Below, one piece after another: positions 6,101-7,607 of a stretch of DNA of 7,607 nucleotides. This DNA is from Anaerolineae bacterium (GTDB taxonomy: Bacteria > Chloroflexota > Anaerolineae > DRVO01): assembly GCA_012719195.1 (NCBI GenBank), contig JAAYAV010000453.1, positions 1 through 7,607 of the forward strand, in the 5' to 3' direction. The notes below the pieces were generated by a model. It was given only the letters and a program-made list of their open reading frames with translations. It was not told where the DNA came from and did not search any database. The position numbers and the translations under genes were made by a program. Position 1 is the first letter of the stretch; every line of letters starts with the position of its first letter.

Positions 6101-6106
6101 AGGAGG
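6101..6106 (+). promoter_or_regulatory. Ribosome binding site of the flavoprotein gene
   Basis: AGGAGG lies five bases before the GTG at 6112. It fixes a start that places a Tat signal at the very N-terminus. Confidence 0.85.
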
Positions 6107-6111
6107 ATCCC

Positions 6112-7607
6112 GTGCCAGAGAAGAGTGGGAAGCTCAACGTCAGTCGTCGCGTTTTCGTGAAGACCGGCGCCGTCACCGGAGCCGGTGTAGCGGCGTCGGG
6201 CCTGTTCGCGGCCGTGGGTGCCTCGGCCCAGTCCGGGACCGCCACCTCTGAGGCGGCCGAGGGAGTAGCTGCGGGGCCGCGAGTGGTGCGGCCGGCGCCC
6301 GAGGAGTGGGATCTGGAGACCGAGGTTCTGGTGATCGGCTATGGTGGCGCCGGCGCAGCCGCTGCCATCACCGCGGCCGAAGAGGGCGCCAAGGTGCTGA
6401 TTATTGAGAAACAGGCTGAGGACGCTCACACCTCCAACACCCAGATGTGTGCGGGGGTCTTCCTCTCCCCCGACACGGAAGAAGACGCCTTGGCATTCCT
6501 CGAGGTGGCCTCGCGCGTCAACCCCGACTTCCCCGACTCCAGGGCGGTGGACGAGGACACTGTCGCCGCACTGGCCAAGTACATGACCGCCAATCTGGAG
6601 TGGGTGGAGGGCCTGGGTGCCACCGGTTTCAACGTCTATGCTGCTGAGGGCCGTGACCCCAATGTCGAGGGCAACGAGGCCATCAAGGGCTATCAGATCC
6701 AGAAGGAAGATGGCACTTCCGGCGTCGGCGTCGAGTTGTTCGAGCTGCTTGCGGCCAAGGTTGAGGAACTCGAGATCGAGGTTCTTTGGGAGACGCCGGG
6801 CAAGTCGCTGATCACCAACGACGCGGGCGAGGTCATCGGCGCCTGGGCCGAGGGCCCGGACGGCGAAGTGGCGATCAAGGCCTCCAAGGCCGTGATCCTC
6901 ACCACTGGCGGCTTCGAGTTCGACGATGAGGCCGTGAAGGCCTACGTTCCTATCTACCCGGTTACGTTCTACGGCAACCCGGACAACACCGGCGACGGCA
7001 TGCGCATGGCGCAGGCCGTAGGGGCCGACCTTTGGCACATGACCGTGCTGGGGGGTAACCTCAAGGCCAAGTTCGATGACTTCCCCACAGCCTTCCTGCT
7101 GAACTACGGCCTCTTCGGCTACATGATCGTGGACAAGGACGGCCGTCGCTATATCAATGAGGCCAGCCTGGGCGGCTATGCCGGCTACTGGCACACTATC
7201 TTCGCCGATACTGCCGGCTTCCCGCGCTTGACCCGGATCCCTTCTTACTGGATCTTCGGTCAGGACCGCATGGACAATGGGCCTCTGGCCTTCACCGCCT
7301 TCGGCGCTGCCGGACCCATCGGCATGTACGAGTGGAGTGAGGACAACAGCGCTGAGCTGGAGAGCGGCTGGATCCTGATGGGCGAGACGGTCGAGGAGTT
7401 GGCCGAGGCGCTCGACGTGGATGCGGACGTGCTTCAGGAGGAGATTGACGCCTACAACGCGGCCGCCGAGGCGGGTGAGGACGCCAAGTTCGGGCGCTCC
7501 CCAATGACGCTCAAGCCGCTCGAGGCCCCGTACTACGCGGTCAAGATGCTCCCCGGCCTGAATAACACCTTTGGCGGGCCGAAGCGCAGCGCTCTCGCCG
7601 AGGTGAT
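6112..7607 (+). CDS. Tat-exported FAD-binding reductase of the fumarate reductase/flavocytochrome c superfamily (runs off right edge)
   Basis: Likely reduces an organic acceptor outside the cytoplasm with electrons from a cytochrome. The visible 498 residues begin with a Tat signal: SRRVFVK (11-17), a hydrophobic stretch (19-37) and likely cleavage after A-S-A (39). The FAD domain starts at about 72: GYGGAG (76-81) with Glu 99 ending the second strand, SNTQMCAG (108-115), TTGGFE (264-269), TGDG (293-296) and DGRRYINE (343-350). These are all familiar in the FAD_binding_2 family. Near the end, where fumarate reductases have the substrate-binding His of HTMGG, the protein has NNTFGGPKR (484-492). 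This resembles a clade of uncharacterised reductases with N-T-x-G-G-P-R/K. No heme or FMN-binding domain lies N-terminal to the FAD domain, so a separate donor is needed; the upstream cytochrome fits. The substrate is unknown. Confidence 0.9.
   Translation, partial: MPEKSGKLNVSRRVFVKTGAVTGAGVAASGLFAAVGASAQSGTATSEAAEGVAAGPRVVRPAPEEWDLETEVLVIGYGGAGAAAAITAAEEGAKVLIIEKQAEDAHTSNTQMCAGVFLSPDTEEDALAFLEVASRVNPDFPDSRAVDEDTVAALAKYMTANLEWVEGLGATGFNVYAAEGRDPNVEGNEAIKGYQIQKEDGTSGVGVELFELLAAKVEELEIEVLWETPGKSLITNDAGEVIGAWAEGPDGEVAIKASKAVILTTGGFEFDDEAVKAYVPIYPVTFYGNPDNTGDGMRMAQAVGADLWHMTVLGGNLKAKFDDFPTAFLLNYGLFGYMIVDKDGRRYINEASLGGYAGYWHTIFADTAGFPRLTRIPSYWIFGQDRMDNGPLAFTAFGAAGPIGMYEWSEDNSAELESGWILMGETVEELAEALDVDADVLQEEIDAYNAAAEAGEDAKFGRSPMTLKPLEAPYYAVKMLPGLNNTFGGPKRSALAEV

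Noticed and set aside
6052..7194. 380-codon open frame on the minus strand opposite the flavoprotein gene
   Set aside because: The plus strand has a Shine-Dalgarno, Tat signal and FAD motifs in order. The antisense frame shows no domain.

Overview
This is a GC-rich bacterial chromosomal window with six protein-coding genes, two of them cut by the window edges. Nothing recognisable as an insertion sequence, CRISPR array, tRNA or rRNA was seen. A monoderm-like lineage such as Chloroflexota is a plausible source. The hints are a multiheme cytochrome with a long Pro/Thr/Glu/Ala linker, diheme modules of a type I recall from that phylum, and Tat-exported flavoproteins paired with NapC-like cytochromes. 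This assignment is inference only; related modules also occur in Desulfobacterota, Actinobacteria and Firmicutes.

Left part (1-3290), housekeeping genes. At the left edge, the start of a membrane-anchored protein of unknown function runs leftward (1-432, minus). scpB, a subunit of the chromosome-condensing SMC-ScpAB complex, runs rightward (322-939). Their 5' ends overlap if the best-looking start of each is used. scpB converges on a GHMP-family sugar kinase related to heptose-7-phosphate kinases (936-1976, minus), and the two stop codons share one CTAG. The kinase lies downstream of pgk, phosphoglycerate kinase (2067-3239, minus). The two probably form a pgk-kinase operon driven by a promoter with a perfect TATAAT box at 3283-3288.

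Right part (3290-7607), a probable respiratory module. A divergent intergenic region carries a TTGACA-17-TACCAT promoter and a leader hairpin. After it comes a 752-residue membrane-anchored multiheme c-type cytochrome (3511-5769) with 14 CxxCH sites plus one CX4CH and one CX3CH site, so up to 16 hemes. It starts with a NapC/NirT-like module. A cysteine-free linker of about 100 residues splits it into a 10-heme and a 6-heme block. A strong intrinsic terminator (5825-5867) closes it.

Next comes a regulatory stretch with two perfect dyads and a second promoter. It leads into a Tat-exported FAD-binding reductase of the fumarate reductase/flavocytochrome c superfamily (6112 to the right edge). The flavoprotein has no heme domain of its own in the visible part, so the neighbouring cytochrome is its natural electron donor: quinol, membrane cytochrome, extracytoplasmic flavoprotein, unknown acceptor. 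Where fumarate reductases carry a His-Thr-Met-Gly-Gly signature, this protein reads Asn-Asn-Thr-Phe-Gly-Gly. The acceptor is therefore probably not fumarate. This pair is the most interesting part of the window.
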